Below are positions 9,518 to 17,302 of a DNA stretch of 43,024 bases, in pieces. The DNA comes from Treponemataceae bacterium. GTDB lineage: Bacteria; Spirochaetota; Spirochaetia; Treponematales; Treponemataceae. The stretch's first letter is position 1; every line of letters begins with the position of its first letter. Both the position numbers and the translations under genes were made by a program. Under the pieces are notes generated by a model, which had not been told where the DNA came from, searched no databases, and saw only the letters and a program-made list of their open reading frames with translations. The stretch covers positions 1-43,024 of the forward strand of contig JAILBN010000087.1 of the NCBI GenBank assembly GCA_024680915.1. The letters are read 5' to 3'.

Positions 9518-11053
9518 ATGAGTGGGAAAAAATCGGTTGAGAAGTCCAAGGAAAATGTCTTGGTTCAGAGCGCCTCTGACAAAGACCTTGGAAAAGTCCC
9601 TGTGAAAGCACCTGGCAAAGTCCCTGGGAATCACTGCAATAAAGGGAGCCAGTGCTCTGAAGAGTCCAAATGCTTTGAAGGGCCTAAATCTTCTGAAGGG
9701 CCCCAAAGCTCTGTGGTCAGCTCTCAAAAAGAGGCCTACCTGATTCTTGCCGACGGCACTGTTTTCAAGGGGCTTTCCATTGGAGCCAGCGGTTCTGTCA
9801 TAGGCGAGACTGTTTTCACCACAGGAATGACAGGCTACCTGGAGACCCTCACCGACCCCAGCTACTACGGTCAGATAGTCACCCAGACCTTCCCCCTTAT
9901 AGGCAACTACGGCCTTATCCCGTCGGACTTTGAGAGCCGAAAATCCTGGGTACGGGGTTACATAGTCCGGGAGCTTTGCCAAAAGCCCAGCAACTTCCGC
10001 TCCTCAGGCGACCTGGACAGCTTCCTTAAGGCTCAGGGAATCGTGGGCATCTGCGGTATAGACACCCGGGCCCTGACCAAGAAGCTGAGGGATGTGGGTG
10101 TCATGAACGGAATGATTGTGAGCGGAAAGACCGCCCATGATTTTACTTCCCGCCCGCAAAAAGTTCCTGCCGCTGATTTTCTTGAAAAAATAAAGGCCTA
10201 CACAATTACGGAGGCCGTAAAAGCCGTGAATATAAAGGAGGGGAAGGCCTCGCTCGAAACTTCGCACATTCGTGCTCGTTGCGAATACCCCTCGTCGCGA
10301 GTTTTCGTAGAAAACTCGGTAAGTTCGCCTTTGGCGAACGACCTACCCCTTCCCCCTGGGGGGACGCAGCAAGACTGCTTACCCCCCAAACCCCCGTACT
10401 CAAGCCAAGAGACTTCAAAAACTGCCCCTGCCAAGCGTGTTGTCCTCTTCGATTTCGGGGCCAAGGCAAATATCCAGAGGGAATTGGAAAAACGTGGCCT
10501 TCTTGTCTCTGTAGTGCCCTTCGATACCACAGCAGAAGAGGTCCTATCCCTCAAGCCCGACGGAATCATGCTCAGCAACGGCCCCGGCGACCCGGCCGAA
10601 AACACAGGCCTTATTGAAGAAATCAGGAAGCTGTGTGAGTGGAATAAAAGCCTTGTGGAAGCTGGTGCTGGAGAAAAATGCGCTGAAGCCTGCCAGACAA
10701 GGGGAAAGCTTATCCCTATTTTCGGTATCTGCCTTGGTCACCAGATGCTGGCTCTGGCCCGGGGAGCAAAAACCAGTAAGCTCAAATACGGACATCGCGG
10801 TGGCAATCACCCTGTAAAGGACACCTCTTCCGGCCGTGTCTACATCACAAGCCAGAACCACGGCTACGCGGTGGAAGCCTCAAGCCTGCCGGCCTGTGCC
10901 CGCCTAAGCTTCGTTAACGTGAATGACGACACCTGCGAGGGGCTGGACTACACCGACATCCCGGCCTTCAGCGTCCAGTTCCACCCGGAAGCCTGCGGCG
11001 GTCCCCATGACACAAACTTTTTGTTCGACAAGTTTTTAGAGATGCTTGGCTGA
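9518..11053 (+). CDS. carA: Carbamoyl-phosphate synthase small (glutaminase) subunit
   Basis: CarA hydrolyses glutamine and passes ammonia to CarB. The catalytic Cys405 lies in FGICLGHQ, and His489 in FHPEACGGPHD. At 511 residues it is much longer than usual (about 360-380). Extra parts are a Ser/Lys-rich N-terminal tail of about 70 residues before AYLILADGTVF, an insert of about 60 residues (about 243-303) between the N-terminal and glutaminase domains, and about 20 residues before LIPIFGICLG. AGGAG lies six bases before the ATG, which directly abuts the pyrG stop, so the long N-terminus is likely genuine and translation coupled. The partner could be either CarB; carB2 is about 1 kb downstream, beyond a gene on the other strand. 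Confidence 0.95.
   Translation: MSGKKSVEKSKENVLVQSASDKDLGKVPVKAPGKVPGNHCNKGSQCSEESKCFEGPKSSEGPQSSVVSSQKEAYLILADGTVFKGLSIGASGSVIGETVFTTGMTGYLETLTDPSYYGQIVTQTFPLIGNYGLIPSDFESRKSWVRGYIVRELCQKPSNFRSSGDLDSFLKAQGIVGICGIDTRALTKKLRDVGVMNGMIVSGKTAHDFTSRPQKVPAADFLEKIKAYTITEAVKAVNIKEGKASLETSHIRARCEYPSSRVFVENSVSSPLANDLPLPPGGTQQDCLPPKPPYSSQETSKTAPAKRVVLFDFGAKANIQRELEKRGLLVSVVPFDTTAEEVLSLKPDGIMLSNGPGDPAENTGLIEEIRKLCEWNKSLVEAGAGEKCAEACQTRGKLIPIFGICLGHQMLALARGAKTSKLKYGHRGGNHPVKDTSSGRVYITSQNHGYAVEASSLPACARLSFVNVNDDTCEGLDYTDIPAFSVQFHPEACGGPHDTNFLFDKFLEMLG
10246..10425 (+). repeat. In-frame palindromic insert inside carA
   Basis: This stretch encodes the extra 60 residues between the two CarA domains. It is built of palindromes also seen between genes here: GCGAGTTTTCG..GAAAACTCG (about 10299-10319), GTTCGCCTTTGGCGAAC (about 10325-10341) and a CCCC-rich/GGGG-rich inverted pair. 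The reading frame stays open throughout. Confidence 0.75.
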
Positions 11054-11088
11054 TTGGACTTTGGGCTTTTTAGACAGGCTTTATAAAA

Positions 11089-11829
11089 TCAAGCTTTTTC
11101 CGCTTTTATGAGAAGGAAATCCGGCTTGTGTAAAAGCTTGTGATTATCAGGATTCTCCTTGAGCATCTCCTCAGAAGGAGCGGGCTCTATCATCTCTTTT
11201 ATTTGGAAATCGGCTTTGACCAGACTGTTTATTATGGACGAGAAGGTCCGGTGATATTTCACAACGCCGTCTACAAGCCACTTTTGTTCTCTTTTTCCTT
11301 GGACACTATAATTAGAAATATTTGCATAGAGCTTATGTCCCTCTTTATCCAGGGTCCACCTCTCACCTGAGGAAAAGCAGGTGGTCAAGGGGTTTTCCTG
11401 GGAGAATACCAGACTTCCGCCGGCTTTCAGCAGCTTGTGGATATTTTTGACCAGTTCATCAAAGTTTTCTACGTAATGAAAGGCAAGGGAGCTTACCACA
11501 AGGTCAAACTCCTCCTTCAAAGCAGGAATATCCTCCATAGGCATATTAAGATATTCTACCCTGGGGTGTGAGTTTTCTTCACGGGCAATTTCAAGCATCT
11601 TTGAGGAAATATCAAGTCCGATGACCTTTGAAGCCCCTTTCTGGGCAAAAAGAAGGCAGTTCTCTCCATAGCCGCAGCCCAGATCCAGAACCTTCTTGTG
11701 GGTCAAATCCGGCAGGAGAGAGAAAAGTGCCGGCTTCTCATAAAGGTTATTGGCGCTGTTTTTATAATCCCTGAGGCTTTTATAACCTTGGAAAAAAGCT
11801 TCATTGTCGTATATGTTTTGCTTTGACAT
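11089..11829 (-). CDS. Class I SAM-dependent methyltransferase
   Basis: The 246-residue soluble protein has the SAM-binding motif VLDLGCGYG at residues 47-55, the acidic strand-2 end VIGLDIS, and a motif IV-like segment FDLVVSSLAFHYV. This is the UbiE/type-11 methyltransferase layout. The substrate cannot be told from sequence; relatives act on small molecules or quinones. The C-terminus lacks further domains. The gene stands alone on the minus strand between carA and carB2, and nothing links it to nitrogen metabolism. Its start region overlaps neither leader. I see no clear terminator after it. Confidence 0.85.
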   Translation of the reverse strand: MSKQNIYDNEAFFQGYKSLRDYKNSANNLYEKPALFSLLPDLTHKKVLDLGCGYGENCLLFAQKGASKVIGLDISSKMLEIAREENSHPRVEYLNMPMEDIPALKEEFDLVVSSLAFHYVENFDELVKNIHKLLKAGGSLVFSQENPLTTCFSSGERWTLDKEGHKLYANISNYSVQGKREQKWLVDGVVKYHRTFSSIINSLVKADFQIKEMIEPAPSEEMLKENPDNHKLLHKPDFLLIKAEKA

Positions 11830-11891
11830 TCCATTATCCTAATGGGTTTGCAGCCCCAAGTCAAAGGCTTTTCGAATTTCTCTTTTTCCAC

Positions 11892-11920
11892 TTCCCAAAA
11901 AGCTGTTTTTTCGTTATAGT
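11892..11920 (+). promoter_or_regulatory. carB2 operon promoter
   Basis: TTCCCA (11892-11897), 17-bp spacer, TATAGT (11915-11920). The predicted RNA start at about 11927 is the base before the hairpin. The -35 is weaker than in the sister leaders. Confidence 0.6.
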
Positions 11921-11927
11921 ATCCCCA

Positions 11928-11971
11928 GTCAAAGGCGACACTATCCTTAGAGATGGTGTCGCCTTTTTTTT
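11928..11971 (+). promoter_or_regulatory. ANTAR-type attenuator of carB2-glnA-ANTAR
   Basis: GTC-[AAAGGC]-GAC (11928-11939) has loop A1 and G4. AAAGGCGACACTA (11931-11943) alternatively pairs with TGGTGTCGCCTTT (11954-11966), followed by a T run to 11971. The terminator is strong. The antiterminator stem has only three pairs and is the weakest of the set, but its position relative to promoter and terminator matches the others. Confidence 0.68.
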
Positions 11972-12045
11972 GTTGATGGGGATATTTTGGCAGGCAGGGA
12001 ATTGTTAGCCGCATGCTGCCATTATACCTGTTCGGGAGGTGTGTT

Positions 12046-15000
12046 TTGTCCTTGAAGAAAGATATTCATAAGGTGATGATCATAGGCTCCGGCCCCATTG
12101 TCATAGGGCAGGCGGCAGAATTCGACTACGCCGGCAACCAGGCTTGTAAGGCCTTGAAGCAGCTGGGCTTGGAGGTCTGCCTTGTGAACTCCAACCCGGC
12201 GACTCTTATGACTGACAGGACAATGGCTGACCAGATATACCTGGAGCCTCTTACCCTGACCACTCTTGAGCGTATTATCGAAAAAGAAAAACCAGATTCC
12301 CTGCTTTCCACCCTGGGAGGTCAGACAGGACTTACCCTGAGTATGGAGCTTGCTAAATCGGGCTTTTTGGAAAGTCACGGGGTTCAGCTGCTGGGAGCCC
12401 GGCCGGCCACAATTGACAAGGCTGAGGACAGGCAGCTTTTCAAGGACACCATGGAAGCCATAGGGGAGCCCTGTATTCCTTCCAAGGTTGTGACCAGCTA
12501 CGAGGCCGCTTCTGACTTCGTCCATAATGAGATAGGCTTTCCTGCCATTATCCGGCCGGCCTTTACCCTGGGGGGCACCGGGGGCGGTATAGTGAGCAAT
12601 GACAGGGAGCTTGACGAGATTGCCCACAACGGACTTCACCGTTCTCCCATCCATCAGATACTGGTGGAGAAATGCATATCCGGCTGGAAGGAAGTCGAGT
12701 TCGAGGTTATGCGAGATTCCAAGGGAAACGTGATAACAGTCTGCTCCATGGAGAACTTCGACCCGGTGGGCGTTCATACGGGAGACTCCATCGTTATAGC
12801 TCCCACAGTGACCCTTGCTGACAGGGAATATCAGATGCTGCGCTCGGCGGCCCTGAACATTATAAGTGCCCTGGAGATTGAGGGTGGCTGTAACTGTCAG
12901 TTTGCCTTGAATCCTGAAAGCTTTGAATATGCTGTGATAGAAGTGAATCCCCGTGTCTCCCGGTCCTCGGCCCTTGCCAGCAAGGCTACCGGCTACCCCA
13001 TCGCCAAGGTGGCCGCCCTTATTGCGGTAGGGCTTACCCTGGATGAGATTCCCAACTTCGTCACAAAAAAGACCAAGGCCTGCTTTGAGCCGGTGCTGGA
13101 CTATGTGGTGGTGAAAATGCCCAAGTTCCCCTTCGACAAATTCGTTTATGCCGCCAGAAAGCTGGGCACCCAGATGAAGGCCACCGGCGAGGTCATGGCC
13201 ATAGGTCAGAGCTTTGAGGAGGCCATTCTTAAGGCTGTGCGGGGCCTTGAGGTGGGAGTGAAGGATTTGAACCTGCCTGCTTTTGAGAAAGAAGGGGATG
13301 AGAAAATCAGGGAGAGGGTAGGCCAGTGCAGTGACCAGAGGATTTTTGCCCTTTACCAGGCTCTTAAGCGGAGCCTTTTCAGTGTGGAAGAGCTTCACCA
13401 TATAACGAAGATTGACAAGTGGTTTTTGTGGAAGCTGGAGAATATAGTAGAGCTGGAAAAGCAGGCTGAGGAAGCGGCCACGAAAGCTGAAGCGGCCGAG
13501 AAAGCCGGAGCTGCCGCCAAGACCCAAGGCAAGGGCTCTTCTTCAAAACTTTTATTTCCTCCCCGCTCCTTCAAAATGGTTGACACCTGTGCCGGCGAGT
13601 TCGATGCGGAGACTCCCTATTTTTATTCCACCACAGGCGGTGAAAATGAGGCTGAGCTTTTCTTGAAAGAGGGTAGCGGGGGTTTTACGGGGGCGGCAGC
13701 CCCTGTAGAAGGGGGTGTCGGCGCGACCTTGTGCGCCGCAGGGGGAAGGCCTTCCCCCTCCCAGTCCTCCAAGGGGACCATCGTGGTTTTGGGGTCGGGT
13801 CCTATCCGTATTGGTCAGGGAATTGAGTTCGACTATTCTTCGGTCCAGTGCATCTGGGCCTTGAAAAAGCTGGGCTATCAGGTGGCTATCATCAACAATA
13901 ATCCGGAGACTGTCTCCACAGATTTTGATATTGCTGACCGGCTTTATTTTGAGCCGCTGACTCCTGAGGATGTGATGAATGTCCTGGCTGTGGAAAAGCC
14001 CTTGGGGGTTGTGGTGGCCTTTGGTGGCGGGACTGCCATCAAGCTGGCGAAATTTCTGGACGGGCAGGGAGTCCGCATTTTTGGAACCAGTGCCGATGCC
14101 ATAGATCTGGCGGAGGACAGGGAGCGCTTTGAGGAGCTTTGTGAGAAGCTTTCCATCAACCGACCCCGGGGTATTACGGTATTCACGGAGGTGGAGGCTC
14201 TGGAGGCAGGCGCACGCTTGGGCTACCCTGTTCTTATGAGGCCCAGCTATGTTCTGGGCGGTCAGAATATGATCATTGCCCGTAACAGTGCCGACGTGAA
14301 GGAGTACATGAAGATTATCCTGAGGGGCGGAATCGAGAATCCAATCCTTATCGATAAATACATGGAGGGTAAGGAGCTGGAGATTGACTGCATCTGTGAC
14401 GGTGAGGATGTGCTTATTCCCGGTATTATGGAGCATGTGGAGAGGACGGGTATACATTCCGGTGACTCTATCGCAGTTTATCCACCCTGGAGCTTTACCC
14501 CGGAGATGACCCGGGAGGTGGTGGAGAAGTCTACTGCCATGGCTCTGGCCCTTGGGACCAAGGGCTTGGTGAACATCCAGTGGCTTTTTTACCAAGGCCA
14601 GCTGAACATTATTGAGGCCAATCCCCGGTCAAGCCGCACGGTTCCCTATTTGAGCAAGGTTACCGGCATTCCCATGGTGGAGCTTGCCACGCGGGCCATG
14701 CTGGGGGAAAGGGTCCGGGACCTGGGCTTCGGAACCGGTCTTTACCGCCGGCCTTCCTACTATGCGGTAAAGGTACCTGTCTTCAGCTTTGAGAAGCTTA
14801 TGGACGTGGATACCCACCTGGGGCCGGAGATGAAATCCACCGGCGAGGTTCTGGGTATTGCTGCCAGCCGGGAGGAGGCTCTTTTCAAGGGAATGGCGGC
14901 GGCCGGCTGGAAGATGCTTCACCCCAAAGCTGCGACCGCCGGAAATGAGGCGGTTTCGACCACAGGAGCGGTTGGAGCTTCTGGTGGGGCTTGGGGCGAA

Positions 15001-15456
15001 GGGGCTGCGACCGCTGGGGAGTCTGCGACCGCCGGAGGGGCTGCTACCAGTGGCGCCACTGCGGGAATCCTCTTTTCTGTCCGTCAGTCCGACCTGCCTG
15101 AGCTGCCGGAGCTGGCCCGTAAGTTCTACCAGCTGGGCTTCAAGCTCTATGCCACAACTGGAAATGCCGTCACCATAGAGCGCAGCGGTATGCCAGTCAC
15201 CCATGTGGCCAAGGTCCACGAGGATTACCACAATAACGTTATGACCCTGCTGGAAAGCGGTAAGGTTGTCTATGTGGTCTCCACCTCGGCCAAGGGACGG
15301 GACCCGGTGGCAGAAAGCGTTAAGCTGCGCCGTCTTGCCGTGGAGAGGGATATTGATTGCTTCACAGCCCTGGACACAGCCAATGCACTGGCTGACTGTC
15401 TTTTGTCCGGTTATAGCTTGGAAAAAGCCCAGTTGCTTGATATTTGTAGATTATAG
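12046..15456 (+). CDS. carB: Carbamoyl-phosphate synthase large subunit (copy 2, with inserts)
   Basis: A second complete CarB, about 1136 residues. I start it at TTG 12046, because GGAGGT ends five bases before it and the product then begins SLKKDIHKVMIIGSG; ATG 12013 is in frame but has no good ribosome site. Both ATP-grasp halves are present (LGGTGGG in the first, VLGSGPIRIGQGIEFDY opening the second, VLGGQNM in its loop). A C-terminal MGS domain with VVSTSAKGRDPVAES follows. Two inserts absent from copy 1 are a low-complexity Ala/Gly/Pro stretch before the second half (about 475-575) and an Ala/Thr/Gly-rich linker before the MGS domain (about 960-1006). glnA-like follows after 43 bases without a terminator. 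Confidence 0.95.
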   Translation: MSLKKDIHKVMIIGSGPIVIGQAAEFDYAGNQACKALKQLGLEVCLVNSNPATLMTDRTMADQIYLEPLTLTTLERIIEKEKPDSLLSTLGGQTGLTLSMELAKSGFLESHGVQLLGARPATIDKAEDRQLFKDTMEAIGEPCIPSKVVTSYEAASDFVHNEIGFPAIIRPAFTLGGTGGGIVSNDRELDEIAHNGLHRSPIHQILVEKCISGWKEVEFEVMRDSKGNVITVCSMENFDPVGVHTGDSIVIAPTVTLADREYQMLRSAALNIISALEIEGGCNCQFALNPESFEYAVIEVNPRVSRSSALASKATGYPIAKVAALIAVGLTLDEIPNFVTKKTKACFEPVLDYVVVKMPKFPFDKFVYAARKLGTQMKATGEVMAIGQSFEEAILKAVRGLEVGVKDLNLPAFEKEGDEKIRERVGQCSDQRIFALYQALKRSLFSVEELHHITKIDKWFLWKLENIVELEKQAEEAATKAEAAEKAGAAAKTQGKGSSSKLLFPPRSFKMVDTCAGEFDAETPYFYSTTGGENEAELFLKEGSGGFTGAAAPVEGGVGATLCAAGGRPSPSQSSKGTIVVLGSGPIRIGQGIEFDYSSVQCIWALKKLGYQVAIINNNPETVSTDFDIADRLYFEPLTPEDVMNVLAVEKPLGVVVAFGGGTAIKLAKFLDGQGVRIFGTSADAIDLAEDRERFEELCEKLSINRPRGITVFTEVEALEAGARLGYPVLMRPSYVLGGQNMIIARNSADVKEYMKIILRGGIENPILIDKYMEGKELEIDCICDGEDVLIPGIMEHVERTGIHSGDSIAVYPPWSFTPEMTREVVEKSTAMALALGTKGLVNIQWLFYQGQLNIIEANPRSSRTVPYLSKVTGIPMVELATRAMLGERVRDLGFGTGLYRRPSYYAVKVPVFSFEKLMDVDTHLGPEMKSTGEVLGIAASREEALFKGMAAAGWKMLHPKAATAGNEAVSTTGAVGASGGAWGEGAATAGESATAGGAATSGATAGILFSVRQSDLPELPELARKFYQLGFKLYATTGNAVTIERSGMPVTHVAKVHEDYHNNVMTLLESGKVVYVVSTSAKGRDPVAESVKLRRLAVERDIDCFTALDTANALADCLLSGYSLEKAQLLDICRL
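13660..13770 (+). repeat. In-frame palindromic insert in carB2 (first)
   Basis: It contains GGGGAAGGCCTTCCCC and GGCGCGACCTTGTGCGCC in open frame, just before the second ATP-grasp half. The first palindrome is nearly the same as the one inside purF. Confidence 0.7.
14930..15060 (+). repeat. In-frame low-complexity insert in carB2 (second)
   Basis: Imperfect repeats of GCTGCGACCGCYGG encode an Ala/Thr/Gly-rich linker between the second synthetase half and the MGS domain. Confidence 0.65.
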
Positions 15457-15499
15457 AATAAGTCCTATAGAAGCAGTATAATTTTTGAAGAGGTGAAAT

Positions 15500-16678
15500 A
15501 TGTACACAGAAAGCGAAGTTTTGGATTATGTGAAAGAAGAGGATGTTAAGTTTGTCCGCCTTGCCTTTTTTGACTTAAAGGGTGTTCAGAAGAATATCTC
15601 CATTATGGCGGGTCAGCTGGAAAATGCCTTCCGCAACGGGGTCAGCTTTGATGCCTCGGCCATATACGGCTTTGAGAAAGCTGAGAAATCCGACCTCTTT
15701 CTATTTCCTGATCCTGCCACCCTTTCTGTTCTTCCCTGGCGCCCAACTGCAGGTAAGGTAGTCAGAATGTTCTGTACCATAAAATACCCAGATGGCCGGG
15801 AATATGAGAAGGATTGCCGCACCCTGCTCCGCAATACCGTTAAAAGGGCAAAGGATGAGTACGGCATAGATTTCAGAATCGGTACGGAGATTGAATTTTA
15901 CCTCTTTAAGCTTGATGAGAAGGGTGAGCCCACAAAGATTCCTTTCGATAACGCCAGGTATATGGATATTGCCCCCATGGATAAGGGAGAGAATATCAGA
16001 CGGGAAATCTGCTTTACACTGGAGCAGATGGGTATTCAGCCTGAGACCAGTCACCACGAGGAAGGTCCCGGCCAGAACGAGATAGACTTCCATTACTCCG
16101 ATGCGGTGACTGCCGCAGATAATGCCGCTACCTTCAAGTGGATTGTCCGGACTCGGGCTGCCAATGCAGGACTTTATGCGGATTTCTCCCCTAAACCCCT
16201 GGAGAATGAGGCTGGAAGCGGACTGCATATAAACCTCTCCTGCTCAGATTCTTCTAAAAATCTCAATGCCCTGGCAGGAATACTCAAACATGCGGAGGAA
16301 ATCACCTATTACCTTAATTGCAAGGGAGAGTCTTACCTAAGATTGGGTGAGAAGAAAGCACCCAAGTATATCTGCTGGGGACCGGAGAACCGCCTTGCCC
16401 TTATCCGACTGCCGGCTGTGACCACGGCCTCTTCCCAGCGTCTGGAGATACGCTCCGCTGACTGCGAATGCAATATCTATCTTGTGCTTAATCTTTTGAT
16501 TCATGCCGCACTGGATGGAATAAAGAATAATCTGGAGCCGCCGGCAGCCATGGCGGGTGACGGCATGAGTGAACAGCTGGCAAAGGACGCAGGGCTTAAA
16601 AGCCTGCCTTCATCCCTGGACGAGGCGAAAAGGCTTGCGGAAGCCAGCAGCTTCGTCAAGGAAGCTCTTGGCTTTTAG
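15500..16678 (+). CDS. glnA: Glutamine synthetase-like protein (type I family, short form)
   Basis: A 392-residue member of the GSI family (usual 440-470). Family marks in order: FDASAIYGF with Asp51 (E. coli Asp50), metal ligands Glu130 and Glu132 in TEIEF, Glu188 and Glu194 in HHEEGPGQNEID, and His243 in GSGLHINLS. They continue with Arg281, Arg298 and Arg303 in the flap/NRLALIRLP region, then Arg314-Glu316. The flap position that carries catalytic Glu327 in GSI (normally EAP) is Lys286 in GEKKAP. The metal site is therefore kept while a catalytic residue is changed. It could be a poor enzyme, a variant ligase or a nitrogen sensor. GAGGTG precedes ATG. It lies between carB2 (43 bases) and the ANTAR gene (9 bases), so a shared operon is likely. 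Confidence 0.88.
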   Translation: MYTESEVLDYVKEEDVKFVRLAFFDLKGVQKNISIMAGQLENAFRNGVSFDASAIYGFEKAEKSDLFLFPDPATLSVLPWRPTAGKVVRMFCTIKYPDGREYEKDCRTLLRNTVKRAKDEYGIDFRIGTEIEFYLFKLDEKGEPTKIPFDNARYMDIAPMDKGENIRREICFTLEQMGIQPETSHHEEGPGQNEIDFHYSDAVTAADNAATFKWIVRTRAANAGLYADFSPKPLENEAGSGLHINLSCSDSSKNLNALAGILKHAEEITYYLNCKGESYLRLGEKKAPKYICWGPENRLALIRLPAVTTASSQRLEIRSADCECNIYLVLNLLIHAALDGIKNNLEPPAAMAGDGMSEQLAKDAGLKSLPSSLDEAKRLAEASSFVKEALGF

Positions 16679-16687
16679 GGGAATTAA

Positions 16688-17254
16688 ATGACTGCTGATA
16701 CACACAGCGTTCTTGTGGTGACGAAGGACAGTAAGCTTTCCTCCATGACCAGCACCTTCCTTATGCCTCCTCTTTTTGACACTCAGATTGTGGGTGATTT
16801 CAACGAGGCCCGCCGTATGACCTCCGAGCGTGTCTACAATATAGTGCTGGTGGATTATGGTGAAGGAGCCGGCGTGGATTTTGCCAGGGACCTTTCGGAT
16901 TCTCTCAGTACTATCCTTTTGCTTACACCCCAGACCCTTTACGAGGAGATAAGCTACCGGGTGGAAGGCTACGGTATAATAACGGTGGGCACACCCTTTG
17001 ACCAGTTCATCTTTTACAACAACCTTAAGACTGCCATTGCAGTCAGCTACAAGGTGAAGATGCTGCAAAGCCAGACTACAAAGCTTAAGATAAAGATGGA
17101 GGAGATCCGCCTGGTCAATCGTGCCAAGATGCTGCTTATGCAGACCTTGAAGCTGACGGAGCAGGAAGCCCATCACTATATTGAGAAGGAAGCCATGAAC
17201 CGCGGCCTTAGAAAGACCGCAGTCGCTGAGGAGATTATCAAAACCTACGGTTGA
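16688..17254 (+). CDS. ANTAR-domain transcription antiterminator (atypical receiver)
   Basis: The 188-residue protein has an N-terminal receiver-like domain (about 6-120), a coiled linker, and a C-terminal ANTAR RNA-binding domain (about 130-186). The ANTAR part shows the three-helix pattern with VNRAKMLLMQTLKLTEQEAH and the AMNRG turn. The receiver keeps Asp56 and Thr80 but has only one N-terminal acidic residue (Asp14) and Thr102 in place of the conserved Lys. Phosphorylation control is therefore doubtful. ANTAR proteins (AmiR, NasR, EutV) bind hexaloop RNA hairpins and block terminators. Clostridia are known to carry an AmiR-like gene next to glnA. Here the gene follows glnA-like after nine bases and is the obvious regulator of the eight hexaloop attenuators in this window. 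Confidence 0.92.
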   Translation: MTADTHSVLVVTKDSKLSSMTSTFLMPPLFDTQIVGDFNEARRMTSERVYNIVLVDYGEGAGVDFARDLSDSLSTILLLTPQTLYEEISYRVEGYGIITVGTPFDQFIFYNNLKTAIAVSYKVKMLQSQTTKLKIKMEEIRLVNRAKMLLMQTLKLTEQEAHHYIEKEAMNRGLRKTAVAEEIIKTYG

Positions 17255-17302
17255 TTATCTGAAGGATACTTATATATCAGCGTCGGATTTTCATTCTTCT
17301 GC

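Noticed and set aside
11850-11866. A second AAGTCAAAGGC hexaloop-like sequence before carB2, close to the real one
   Set aside because: There is no GAC arm to close the stem and no terminator overlapping it, and it lies before the promoter.
12022-13527. 501-codon minus-strand ORF opposite carB2, and similar long antisense ORFs opposite purB, carB2 and pyrG
   Set aside because: These are shadows produced by codon bias of strongly supported genes on the plus strand; they show no family motifs or ribosome sites.
15477-15482. TATAAT just before the glnA-like gene as an internal promoter
   Set aside because: No acceptable -35 is present and the RNA would start inside the ribosome site. Co-transcription with carB2 is simpler.
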